Below are positions 11,447 to 23,100 of a DNA stretch of 64,000 nt, piece after piece. This DNA comes from Brevipalpus yothersi (Eukaryota > Arthropoda > Arachnida > Trombidiformes > Tenuipalpidae): assembly GCA_003956705.1 (NCBI GenBank), contig QZCP01000211.1, forward strand, positions 1 through 64,000, given 5' to 3'. Under the pieces are notes generated by a model. The model did no database searches. It saw nothing but the letters and a program-made list of their open reading frames with translations, and was not told the origin of the DNA. Each line of letters opens with the position of its first letter. The stretch's first letter is position 1. A program made the translations under genes and the position numbers.

Positions 11447-13313
11447 ATGCAAGCAATGGCAAGATCAATTGGACGAAATAAGATGCGCAATTTAATGCTG
11501 GTCATGATTGTTCATACACTGATCAACACTTGTTCATGTGCTCCCCTCAATTCCCGCTCTTCATCATTACCTGAAAGTGTGGTCATATCTTCATCATCAT
11601 CTCCAGCATTGTCTTCATCCCCATCGTCATTCGAATTTGAATCCCAATCGGCACGTGAAAATGAAGTTTCCGATTCCAAGGAATACTATGATCCAGCAGC
11701 ATTCTACAGTTTAAATCGATTCGAAGGCGACATTCTTGGTACATTACCGACAGTAAGTGAAACCTCAAAGAATTGACCGTAACAAAAATTCGATCCACAG
11801 CATTTTTCCGATGATGTTGGCACAGAGGTATAAAGTGAGGACGAATAGGTACACTTTTTGTCAAGTTCTCTCGCTTTGGCCGATCATAGGCAGCGAAAAA
11901 AAAGCCAACATCATTAAACATTATTTCCGGTCCTGAAAGATTTTCGTGGAATTTTCATGGCCACTCCACGGAATACTCGATATCGTGGACTTCCTAAACT
12001 AGTTCCCGAATTCTCTTGCAACTAATACCCATCTACTCTCACAGAATAATGAATCGGAGAGTGTGCTCAATTACCATGCCATTTCTGACTCCAACTACTT
12101 GTGGCCCAATGGAGAACTGGTCTATGAGATAGATTCTAGTCTGGGTAAGTTTTATTGAATTCTCATTCACAAATTTGCTCATTTCACTTCATATAAAATT
12201 TTCTTCGCCAGCTAATCATCGAGGTTTAATTCAACAAGCTATGCAACACATTTCAAGTATGTCAGGAGGATGTATCAAATTTAAGGAACGATCCTCAGAG
12301 CCAGCATATGTTTGGATGCATCAAAGTCAAGGGTGAGTCATGAAAATCAGCTGAAAATCGAGCTTTTTATTCATAATCATTTTTTTCTACTGCCGAATAT
12401 TCCCATTCATCTCAGATGCTACTCTCAAGTTGGACGCCAAGGTGGAGCTCAAGAATTATCACTCGGACGAGGATGCCATGTTGTCGGTGTAGTAATCCAC
12501 GAGATATTGCATGCTCTTGGATTCTTCCATCATCATAGCCGCTCTGATCGTGATGAATTTCTCAGAATTAACTATGAAAACATTAATCCACAAGCATATC
12601 CCCAATTCCAGAAGCTAGGTGATCATGAAAATCAATTGTTCACAGAATTCGACTATGGATCGATCATGATCTACGGTTCTACAGCATTCAGTAAAGACGG
12701 CTATTCCAAGACTATGACCCCACTACAATCGTCTGGCGCCTCACTTTCCGATCCTGGATACAAAAGTTCGATGACAGACAAGGATGTAACAGCACTCAAA
12801 AAATTGTATCAATGTAGTGGAAGTGATAATAATAAGATTATTGTCACACCAAGTCCAGTGACCGATAAAGGAGGAAATGGAGGTAATGGAGGACTTATTG
12901 GAGGCCACTCGACAATCTACCCACCTCTACCTGATTTCCCTGGAATAAGACCAATTAATCCAAATCCAAATATTCGACCAATTTGGCCCACCGGATATCC
13001 ATGGCCAAAAGATGAAATATCAACCCCTATGCCCACATCCGTCGCCACTTCAACTCCGATCACAATTTCCACTTCCACTTCCACCACCACTGTCAGTCCA
13101 TCCACAAGCGTTCCTGTTGTGGTAGTGACCGATGGTCAACCGGGTGTGAGTGTCGCTCGACCTGATGGATCCATTCTTACCCCACCACCACCAGGTTCTA
13201 TTCTACCCGACTATCCTCCCATGCCTGGTCCTCTGCCACCTTTTAATCCAAGCTCTCGTATGGCTTCGAAAAATGTTGGAGACTCTGAGTCTCGAAAAAT
13301 GAAAATTAAATGA
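11447..13313 (+). CDS. Secreted astacin-family (M12A) zinc metalloprotease with Pro/Thr-rich tail
   Basis: Four exons: join(11447..11752, 12045..12144, 12212..12332, 12416..13313), 474 residues. A basic start followed by a hydrophobic stretch (LMLVMIVHTLINTCSCA) looks like a signal peptide. The propeptide carries FEGD (92-95), the aspartate switch that blocks zinc in astacin zymogens. The catalytic domain has HEILHALGFFH (zinc His204, 208, 214; Glu205) and the Met-turn SIMIY with Tyr262. Cysteines at GGC, QGC, GRGC and YQC fit the usual two disulfides. No EGF or CUB domain follows; instead about 160 residues rich in Gly, Pro, Thr and Ser lead to the stop. The start is chosen from the TATA position; 11402 or 11483 are alternatives. 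Expected role is secreted proteolysis, for example digestion, moulting or matrix processing; which of these cannot be told. Confidence 0.93.
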
Positions 13314-14146
13314 AGTCCATTGAATTTACACATGAACAGTTGACGAATCTGTTTTATTTCGGAGAAGAATGATCATTTCGAGATATTTACTGGACATTCC
13401 ATTTAGAACTTTATCTTTGCTTCCTAATTGACATAAGCTCATTTGTCGAGTTAACAGATCTTAAAAATAGATTTGAAAAGGTTCCCCAATCACCTTATTT
13501 TCCCCCTGGTTGCTAGTAAATCTTTTTCTCATACGCCATCCATACAATATTCACTGCTTGTTGAGAAGAGTCTCACTTTCTTTCTACATCTTTGAATATA
13601 CATGTAAATAAATCTCTTTTCTCAACTATCGAAGAATATCGAGAAATCGAAAAAGATAACATCTCTCCTCCCTCTGCACATTTGGAATGATCTTTGTGTT
13701 CTTGAAAAAATGGTCATAGTATACTCACATCACGGAGTTCCTGTGATTATCAATTGGTTATAAACTCTTTTGACCTAGGAATACCAGGTTTTCAGATTGA
13801 GATGCTCAGTTCATATTGAGCAATATGATGACTTGTCGGTAGCTCAATTTGAAACATATGATACACTGATGAGTAGATTATGGCACTTCAAGACTAAATA
13901 AAGGGTGGAATTAAGAGGTTAAATGGGTCAAATAGAAGACTTGTTAGATAAATTTTTATTGCATTCAGTGGAAATGTTAGACTATGGGGGGAAAATTGTT
14001 ACAATTGGAATTAGGAGTTGAAAACGAATGCACATTTATTGAAAATACTTTGTATGAATAGATATAAGAAGGATAAGTATCTTCATCGCACTATGGCTAC
14101 CCTTTTTTCTCTTTCTCTCTCTCTCTTTCCTAGAAGATTTTCACTT
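13314..14146. other. Spacer between convergent astacin and Tudor genes
   Basis: About 830 bp of AT-rich sequence with both 3' UTRs and no coding exon that I can support. Confidence 0.6.
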
Positions 14147-15539
14147 TTATTTTGATTTTTTAACTTTTTTTACACCATTCTCTTTTTGTTGGCCCACTTT
14201 GGAAAGTTTGGACAAGATTGCATCACCAACGTTCACTCCATTATCTGCTTCCAGCAGCTTGATCGGATAAACCATGGTTTGACCGAATTCAGTTTGATGG
14301 GGTTGGGGAGGTGAGAAAATAGCCTTGATATTGTGTTGGAATGCATAGTGGTCTTGGAGCACCTCGATACATTCTTCTGGCCATTCTGATTCTGACTCAA
14401 CTCCATAGAGATGACAATTGACAGAACATTGATACTGCTCTGCCAGTGACTTGGCCAATGGCATGATGTTCTCAAAAATAACTGTCTCGTAATTACCAAA
14501 ATCGATGAAGAAAACTTTCACCGATTCGATGGTTTCGGGGTTCGATTGTGACTTATTTATGGAGACAATTCTTGCCCTATGCCAATACATATCAGTGTAC
14601 AGCGCTGCACACAGCATTCCGGGCATTATTTCGGCATAACCAGTAATTCCTGGGAAGATTTGTCAATGATTATCGATTCCAAAGTGAAAGTTTAGAAAAG
14701 AAGAACTTACCCTTCTCAATCAATACTTTCTGCTCTCTTTGCACTTTAAGGACAAAGCCAGCAGTTCCATCATATGGATGCACACAAAAATTTGATGGAT
14801 CGATGAACCAACTTATTTTAACCGGCATTTCTTTGCCTTTAGGAATTTTTGGTATGTCAATTTTCGTTTTCATCGGATCCGCGATGAGATCAACGTAATT
14901 TTCCTCCAATTTGGACTTATCAGAGCCAGGGCTTGAGCAAACAGAACCGTTTCTCGTGACTGAGTTGGATAGGGAAGGACAATCGACAGTGTCCAAATCC
15001 ATACCATTATTTCCATTCACCTTATGAACGCCATTTGAGGTTCGAGATTCAGTACCAGAGTCCTCACTGGAGTCACCGAGTGATCCAACTTGGAGACGTT
15101 GAGCAAGTTCATCAATTTCGGCATCACCATTTTCTGAGAAATTGATGATGAAGAGGGTAGAAAAAAAAGATAATCCACTAGAAATTAAGCCCCACACTCG
15201 AAACCAAGCCACTTGAACAATTCACTCACCTTGATTCAAATCGGTCGAAAATGATTTTGACACCTTATCGACAACACTTTGCTCAAATTCAGAGACCATT
15301 TCAATTATTTGTTGGAGTCCATTGGAAAAATTATCATGATTTTCGAAGAAAACATCAATGGCTTCATCTTTCAGTATGATGAGATTTTTTTCGATTATGG
15401 CACCTGTTTTGATAAGTTTTCGGTTAAGTAAACCAAGACTTTTCATAGCGATGTCTCTTTTTTCTTCCAAAATTTCAAACATTTCGTCCTTTTTTCTAAT
15501 TTGAGCAAGTCTTGATTTTGATCTCGATGGAGGAGGCAT
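14147..15539 (-). CDS. Tudor-domain protein with one extended Tudor module
   Basis: Three exons: complement(join(14147..14649, 14711..15133, 15230..15539)), 411 residues. Residues 1-100 are charged and probably helical or coiled-coil (SKSRLAQIRKKDEMFEILEE), followed by an acidic Ser-rich linker. From about residue 200 on there is an extended Tudor (Tudor plus SN-like) fold: ISWFIDPSNFCVH, then PGMLCAALYTDMYWHRARIV and VFFIDFGNYE, the classic Tudor core. Such modules bind dimethylarginine on Piwi or Sm proteins, so a role in germline piRNA or nuage-type granules, or in RNP assembly, is likely but inferred. No KH, LOTUS, RING or helicase domain is present, so I cannot match it to a named TDRD orthologue. 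The gene ends in Lys-rich KKVKKSK. The start is the ATG at 15539. Confidence 0.85.
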
Positions 15540-16721
15540 GATGAACACAAACACAATTTGAAATTTGTCACAATTAAGGAAGTGTAACTAATGAATGATG
15601 ATGGAAATAATTGCCGATAGGACAAAAAATACGCTTTTTAAAGCCCAACACAGATGCAAGCGGTTGCGATTGAGTAATTAAGAATGATCAATGACACTGA
15701 GCGTCAAGAGTTTTAACTCCAATCAGATGTCCTTGAGTGACTCTCTTTTTTACTCTCTCATTATCAAATGATATTATTGGTCATTTGAACACTAGACAAA
15801 TCACAATCACAATCAATCCACATCATTATGGCAAAGGTCCAAGCAGAGGTCAACAAGATTATCAATCAGTCAATATATCAATGTACACAAACACTAGTGA
15901 ATCAGTCTAGCCGTTTGATGACCCCGATGACCACATCATGGACAGTTGATTCATGAAGAGCTTCTATTGGTGATGTTCATCATGCAATCATTGCAAAGAT
16001 AGAGATTAAGTTGATGAAAGTTGATCCACTCACTTTGTAATATGATATGATGAAACAGAAATGAGATTTTCATGGGAAAAGTTATCATTTCCACTGAGAC
16101 TGAAGAGACAGAGTAACTCATCTTCACAACTCTTCATCTCATGTTTGATCACATGTTATCATGGTCAGACTGATCGCGCATTTTCCGTTAATTTTTGAAC
16201 GAAAATGAGTCAATTTAATTCTGAGCGAAAAATTATCATCAAAATTAATGTGAAAAATCTTCTTCTCGTTCCAATTAATATTATTTGCAATGATTATTGA
16301 CTGATGAGAATTGTTAGCAAAAAGTATCGCCAAATTTGACTAGTGTTAGAAACAAGCCGGTGAAACATTTTATTAGTAAGAATTATATTTGTTTAATTTT
16401 TTCATGATTAGTGATTGAATTTTGGCAAAATGACGAGCCATTGAATATAACAATAAATGTAACCCCATTATTACAATAATGAATAAGATTCTTTCTGGTG
16501 AACATATCTCGAAAGTATTCGTAAGTGATTATTATTTGCTTTGCTGTTATACTTTGGGTGAGAAGAGAAGATGATAGATAATCTTCAAGTGGTGTCAAGA
16601 TGGTCCACACTCAGCAAGTTAACAGTTGATACTCTCGGGAAAAACAAATTGAGGGCCCAAAGTGGTGATGATGACGATGAAAGGGGCTGATAGAGGAATG
16701 AAAATACAGACCAATAAATAA
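15540..16721. other. Gene-free interval between Tudor and LSM8 genes
   Basis: AT-rich sequence without a convincing exon. It should contain the Tudor gene promoter (right of 15540, minus strand) and the LSM8 3' UTR. An AATAAA on the minus strand lies near 16366. Confidence 0.5.
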
Positions 16722-17012
16722 TTAATGTACAATCGGATTAAGAGGATCTGCCTTAATTTTATCCAATATCAATTTTGAATCTTGCTCCTCATCAATTTCA
16801 CCCACAACAGCCACATTATCACCTCTAATGATGTACAAACCGAGAGGGACATTGATGACACCTTGATTGCGAGAAAAAACTCTCTCATGTGATTGATCAA
16901 GTATCACATTGGTAGTTTGATCAAAGCCTTTCAATTTACCAACAATATTTCTACCATCAGCTGTGATCACCAACACTATGTGATCGATGTAAGATTCCAA
17001 TGAAGCCGACAT
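16722..17012 (-). CDS. LSM8: LSM8, U6 snRNA-associated Sm-like protein
   Basis: A single-exon gene of 96 residues, the usual LSM8 length. LSM8 defines the nuclear LSM2-8 ring, which binds the U6 snRNA 3' end and serves splicing. The Sm1 motif is seen in DHIVLVITADGRNIVGKLKG and the Sm2 motif in GLYIIRGDNVAVVGEID, where IIRGDNV is the conserved RNA-binding core. The C-terminal KADPLNPIVH matches the LSM8 end (animal LSM8 ends similarly), distinguishing it from LSM1. I start at the ATG at 17012 (MSASLESYIDH). It has no intron, unlike its neighbours. Confidence 0.97.
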   Translation of the reverse strand: MSASLESYIDHIVLVITADGRNIVGKLKGFDQTTNVILDQSHERVFSRNQGVINVPLGLYIIRGDNVAVVGEIDEEQDSKLILDKIKADPLNPIVH

Positions 17013-17912
17013 CTTTTCCTCTACCACCACACACTATTCCACCAACTGTACTTCTCTCTCTCTTCACCAACAATTGAGGAAGAAAAAAAGACTTTTTGGG
17101 GTTAATTTTAATCCAAAAAAAGACGATTTGGTTCGATCGTCTTCAAGCCCAGTTGATTGCAGAACGTAAACAAACGATCAGCAAAGAAGCATGTTCAAGC
17201 AACATTTTCAACATGTTAAAGCTTGAAGAGAAAATATTTTTGCAAAAAAAAGATCTTCTCGCCAGTATCTGATACATATCGAGTAGTGTTGCAAGAATTT
17301 TTTTCGGGAAAAGAAAGAATTTCGGTTCACTGGAACTTGATTTTTATTTTCTTAAATTTTGGAAAAGAGATGGTCGAAAGTGGAAGATTTTGCTAGAAAT
17401 TCAGAATCATTTGGTTTGGATTGTCTCGGAACGTTATGGAGATTTTTTCGAATGCAAATTTTAGCTTATGAGAAAGCTTTAAAGGTGAAATATTCAAAGA
17501 TAACGGTAAACGATGAAGCGGTGGTCTAGTTTCAGTTTTGTCATTGATAACGATAATTTGATTTGTTGGTCTATTGACTGGGAGAGAGAGTATGTGTGTT
17601 CTATCAACACTCATCTCAAATTGGCTCATGATTTTTTTGGGTGATGTTTCGAGAGACGCATTTTCTCTTCAACTTTTGGTTAATCAACATGAAGAGCTCA
17701 TAAATGTCTTAAGGCTAGAAAAGCTTCAGCTAATCCTTTCGGCATCTCAAAAGTGATGAAGCTGTAAAATGCTTCTTATGATTCTTATGATTCTTATGAT
17801 TCTCGTGATCCTTAGCATCACAATCAATCGAATGGATGCACACATAACGCAAACACACTAGGCGCGCGAATAATGTGAATGCGAATGATTTCTAAATTGT
17901 GACGATACAAGT

Positions 17913-17987
<75 letters not shown>

Positions 17988-18676
17988 ACCTGAAAGTACC
18001 AGAGGAGCTCTAATTTCTCGCGGGAAGGGCGAGGACGTGTAGTATGCTGCAAGCTGTGGGACGGAGAGCATCTTCGTGGGCAACATTATTCTACGAATGG
18101 GTCGCTCAGCTCGATTCTACGGTGGCGTGACCCAAAATAGTTCATGGTTCCTCTGTTGTTGCCGGAGAGAGGCAAATGGAAAGTGAGAGGGCTGCATACA
18201 CAGATATATTCCGAAAAGACGGCAAGTGAGAGAGGAAGAGAGAGAGAGAGAGAGAGAGATGCGGATGCTGCGAATCGTTTGGAAGGAAGCAGAAGGGAAA
18301 TAAGACATCGGGAGCTATGCCAGCGATGCAAGTGGAAAAGAAGAAGGAATATTTGGGTTATAAAAATAACTAAGCTCCCTTGGCTTTGTATGGCTTGGTG
18401 AGTGGTATGAGGATCATCCTCCGAAGAAGGTGGGATCATATGGAGCAGCATCTTTCATCTCATAGCAAAATAAAAGCCTCCTGAACATATTAAATGTACT
18501 TCACATCGCTTTGAGTGAGTGTGTGTTTGTGTGTGAAGTGCTACAGAGAAAGCTCTAATCACAAAATATTTCAATCCAAGTGAACACAATTTCCTGGATT
18601 ACCAACCGACCGATCCGACTGAGAATAAAAGAATAATAACTGTTAAATTATATCTTGATACTTGTTACGATCAACT
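17013..18676. promoter_or_regulatory. Divergent region between LSM8 and myosin heavy chain
   Basis: It contains the two promoters and 5' UTRs. A (CT)n tract lies at 17920-17983 and a short (GA)n at 18237-18259. An AATAAAAGCC element near 18465 is a possible weak TATA box for the myosin gene, about 210 bp before its ATG; this is uncertain. No coding exon is supported here. Confidence 0.45.
17920..17983. repeat. (CT)n microsatellite
   Basis: Pure CT dinucleotide tract of about 64 bp in the myosin upstream region. Confidence 0.95.
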
Positions 18677-20121
18677 ATGGCCGAAGATCCCGATCCAACT
18701 CCATACCTTTTCATTTCGTTAGAACAAAAGCGTAAAGATCAGACCAAACCTTACGATGGTAAAAAGATGGTCTGGGTGCCCGATGAGAAAGAGGGCTTCC
18801 TCATCGGTAATATATCATCAACCAAAGGTGATATCGTGACCGTTGATGTTGGCAAAGGCGAAGAGGTATGTGTTTTTGTAAGAAAAAAAGAAGAGAAAAG
18901 ATCAATCTTTCAACGAAAGTTTTCGAAACCACTTTTCAACCCTCTCAACCTTCAACAAGTTGTTCCTCAAGATGATTGCTTCATTGATGTATTTATTATC
19001 TTTTCTACTCTATTCTTCTCTCTTCACCAACAGCGACAAATCAAAAAAGATCTGCTCCAACAGGTGAATCCACCGAAATTCGAGAAATGTGAGGATATGT
19101 CCAACTTGACCTACCTCAATGACGCCAGCGTTCTCTACAATCTTAAAGAGCGATACTATGCCAATCTCATCTATGTACGTATTGGAAACTACTAATATTC
19201 ATATTCATACACACATAATTGGGCATGAAAAAGTTTATATTCCTCAATCATCTAATTTTCTCAATCCTTTCGGCAGACCTATTCGGGCTTGTTTTGTGTG
19301 GCCATCAATCCTTACAAAAGATTCCCAATCTACACAGCTCGAACAATCAAAATGTACCAGGGAAAACGACGAACGGAAATGCCACCTCATCTATTCGCTA
19401 TTTGTGATGGTGCTTACACCGACATGTTGACAAGTAAGTTTTTTCGATTGATTACTTATTATCACAATTTACCTTTTTCTACTCAAAATTGAAAATCCTA
19501 AACTTTAACTCTAGTCTGGAGCATGAAAAATAATTAATGGACAAACAAAGTTTACGTAGCCAGTTAGCATTCATTTTTATGATAGCATCAATACACCAGC
19601 AAGAAAGACGTGAATTTTGACACTTGAGCTCTTTTGGCTCAACTTCTGAGGCCTTTTTATACTTTCATGTGTAGGCTGTGCATGCTTGAACCCTCAAAAA
19701 TGGCTCTCAGGGAAATGGTTAAATTAGGAGAGTTCATGCATGGAATACCATTTTTACAATAATTTTTTTCTCCATTGGGATTGCACAATTTATTTCCACC
19801 CAAATATCAGCATCATCGGTAGGTTTGAAATGTGTGTCCGATTCATCCCCGAGGTGTTCGTTTCTGATTGTCTGGCAGAGGATAAATTATCTCTCGGAAG
19901 AATCCAGTTAATCAATGAAGATGGCTTACTGATTCCTAGATGTCTAGAGCCTTGAAGGATGCATTCTTTCCAGCTTTTTTCCTCTGTTTTCCCCGACTCT
20001 TAGGCATTCCAACTATGTTTACGTGACGAAAAACGTCACATCACCCACATCCCCATATCCACACTTACAGGGCAAAGTATATAAATGAGTACCTTTCTAG
20101 ATCCAAAAAAATCATACGCCT

Positions 20122-20174
<53 letters not shown>

Positions 20175-23100
20175 ATCGGATGGGGTTGAAGAGGGAACCA
20201 TATTCACAATTTGGCCCATAAAGATTTTGGTAGTAGTAGTAAGGTGCTAGGAGAGAGAGAAATAGAGGTGGAGTCTGCTCGATACTTGAATATGAGATGA
20301 GCGCAGATTTTGTACTCGATGCCAGAAGCTAGAGCTACGAGATGCCTTATTTGGTGTGGATGAATGAAGTATTTTCTGGTAGCATCTAGACGGAGAATAT
20401 CTCATTCTTTTCTTACTCGATAAAGTGATATTCTCATGGATCGCTTGATTGAGCATATGGACATTATTTTTCTAGAAATCCATCATTTGGATAGAGAACA
20501 ATAGAAATGGCTATAACTAGAGTTCAATTGAGAGAAATCCACTAATCCACTAATGAATGAGAAGGGGAGAGAAAAGAAATATGACATTCCATTTTATGGT
20601 GCTCACAAATATTCAGAGTCTAAAATTTTCGTTGCTCAATGCATGCTTACTCAATAGGATGTTTGGTTTGATACTTTCTGCACGGTTAACAAAAATTCAG
20701 CTCCAGAATAGAACACAATATATATAACACTATCATTCCAGAAGTACAAATGGAAATGATCACTATTGATTGATTCAAATCTTTCTCTTTCAGACCGTGA
20801 AAATCAATCCATGTTGATTACGTAAGTAAATTTTGACATATATTGTTACTTGTGAGGCCATTTCAGTCATTTCGGTGTGTGAAAGTGTGTGAATTCATTT
20901 TCATTTTCTAACAAGAGGAGGCAAAGTATCCAAAACTGATCAGCTTGACATTCCAATTCTTAAAGAGGCGGTCACAAACTAGCGAGGTGTCAGAGATGAG
21001 ATAGAACCGGCAAGATGATAGAAATAGTTACCAGTTCCCCTAATGAGGCTTCACCGTTATGAACGGAAGTGATCAGGACAGCAATGGAAGTCAATTCAAT
21101 CGATCGCCCAAGAATTTGCCTACGAACCATGGTAAATGTTTTCAGCCTACGCTAGATTGTTTCTCAGGACTACTCACTTTCTTGTCTAAAAATACGGCTC
21201 CGATTGGCAAGCAAAGATAATCAGTTTAGACAAAAGCAAAATTCAGCCTGCCACTGGATGACTGATAACTTTCTCTTGTCTTCTTTTTTTCCACTTCTTC
21301 TTCTTCTACGAGAATATTGCAAAATCATTTCAATCTTTTTTTAACTCATTTCAACCCAACAGCGGAGAATCTGGTGCCGGAAAAACTGAGAACACCAAGA
21401 AAGTAATTGCTTATTTTGCTCAAGTTGGAGCTTCCACCAAAAAAGATGAGAAAAAAGACAAGGTAAATTAGCGTTATCAGTAAAAGAATACCATCAATTG
21501 AAAAGATTTAACCAACATCATCGTTCTCATTATGATATGATTAATTATTACAGAAAACTTCACTCGAAGATCAAATTGTCCAAACCAATCCCGTACTGGA
21601 AGCTTACGGTAACGCCAAGACCGTGCGTAATGATAATTCATCTCGTTTCGGTAAATTCATTCGAATTCACTTCGGTCCGATGGGAAAACTAGCTGGTGGT
21701 GATATCGAAACCTGTGAGTATTCCAAAAATGTTCCAAATATGGTTACTATTTCTGTTTCTGGGTCACTGGGGAGCCATGATCCCATTTTGTTTGCGAGGT
21801 GACGAAGCTTGCTTACTGATATTCTCTTTCTTTTACGCACACACACAGATCTATTGGAGAAAGCCCGTGTCATTTCTCAACAGAGTCTTGAACGATCTTA
21901 TCACATCTTCTACCAGCTGATTTCAGGCTCAGTTGCCGGAGTAAAAGGTGAAATAATATAATCTCATTTTCTTTCATTGTTTTCCCAAAAACCTTTTAGG
22001 GATCAAAAATCCAAGAGATTCTGGTAGCCATTCGCTATTACACCGATCATATGGATCTACCATATCGACGATGATGATTAGTGTTTTATTTCAGCTCATC
22101 ATCGCTAATCAAAAATGAACAAACTATCTCATGCCGTAATTCTTCTTGATACAGATATGTGTTTGTTAAATCAAGATATTACAGCCTATCATTTCGTGTC
22201 ACAAGGAAAAACTACTATTCCTAATGTCGATGATGGAGCTGAAATGCAGGCAACTGATGTGAGTTTTAGAGGTTTTGAGGAATGAGATTCGTAGTTGGAC
22301 TCATTAGATCAATAATTTGCTCGATTCGATAATTGAGTGACTGAATGCTTAATTTAGTTGTAGATAAAAGAATGTTTCGAATTTGACGCAAGTGGATTTG
22401 TGCCTGTATCAACGGAAGAGTTAAAATGAATGATATGATGGGAAAATTGGGACAAAAATCTCTTGGAAAATTGCACTTCTTTTTCTCCTCTTCACCTCAT
22501 AATCCTTAGAACTTTATAATTATCAGAATTCCCTCCTAAATCTAACGTAAAAAAATTCTTCCCCATTAGAACAACTTCTCTTGGGACCGGATGTGAACAA
22601 ATATCACTTCGTGTCTCAGGGTAAAACGAAAATCGAAGGCGTAGATGATGCCGAAGAATTTCGAGTAACCGATGTGAGTTAGAATTTAGTGTGTGCACTT
22701 TGATTGCTAAGCTTGCTTCAGCTTGTCTGGTTCTGATCGATAATTATATTTCAACTATCGAATATTGTCAAGTAAAAATTCTTTTTTTCCAAAAAAATTT
22801 CATCCCGTAGTAGTATGAAAAAATAAAATGAAATGTAAATGAACTAATATGAGTATAAGTAGATTTTGCTCGCAATGCATTAACTTTTGCATCGTCTAGA
22901 AACCTTCGAACAAATGATAATGAACTGTTTTTTTCTCCTCCTCGAATAATCTAGGAAGCCTTTGACATTCTGGGCTTCACCAAAGAAGAGAAGCACAATA
23001 TTTATAAAATTACAGCATCAGTTATGCACTTTGGTGAACTGAAATTCAAGCAAAGACCACGAGAAGAGCAGGCTGAAGCCGATGGTACCGAGGAAGGTGA

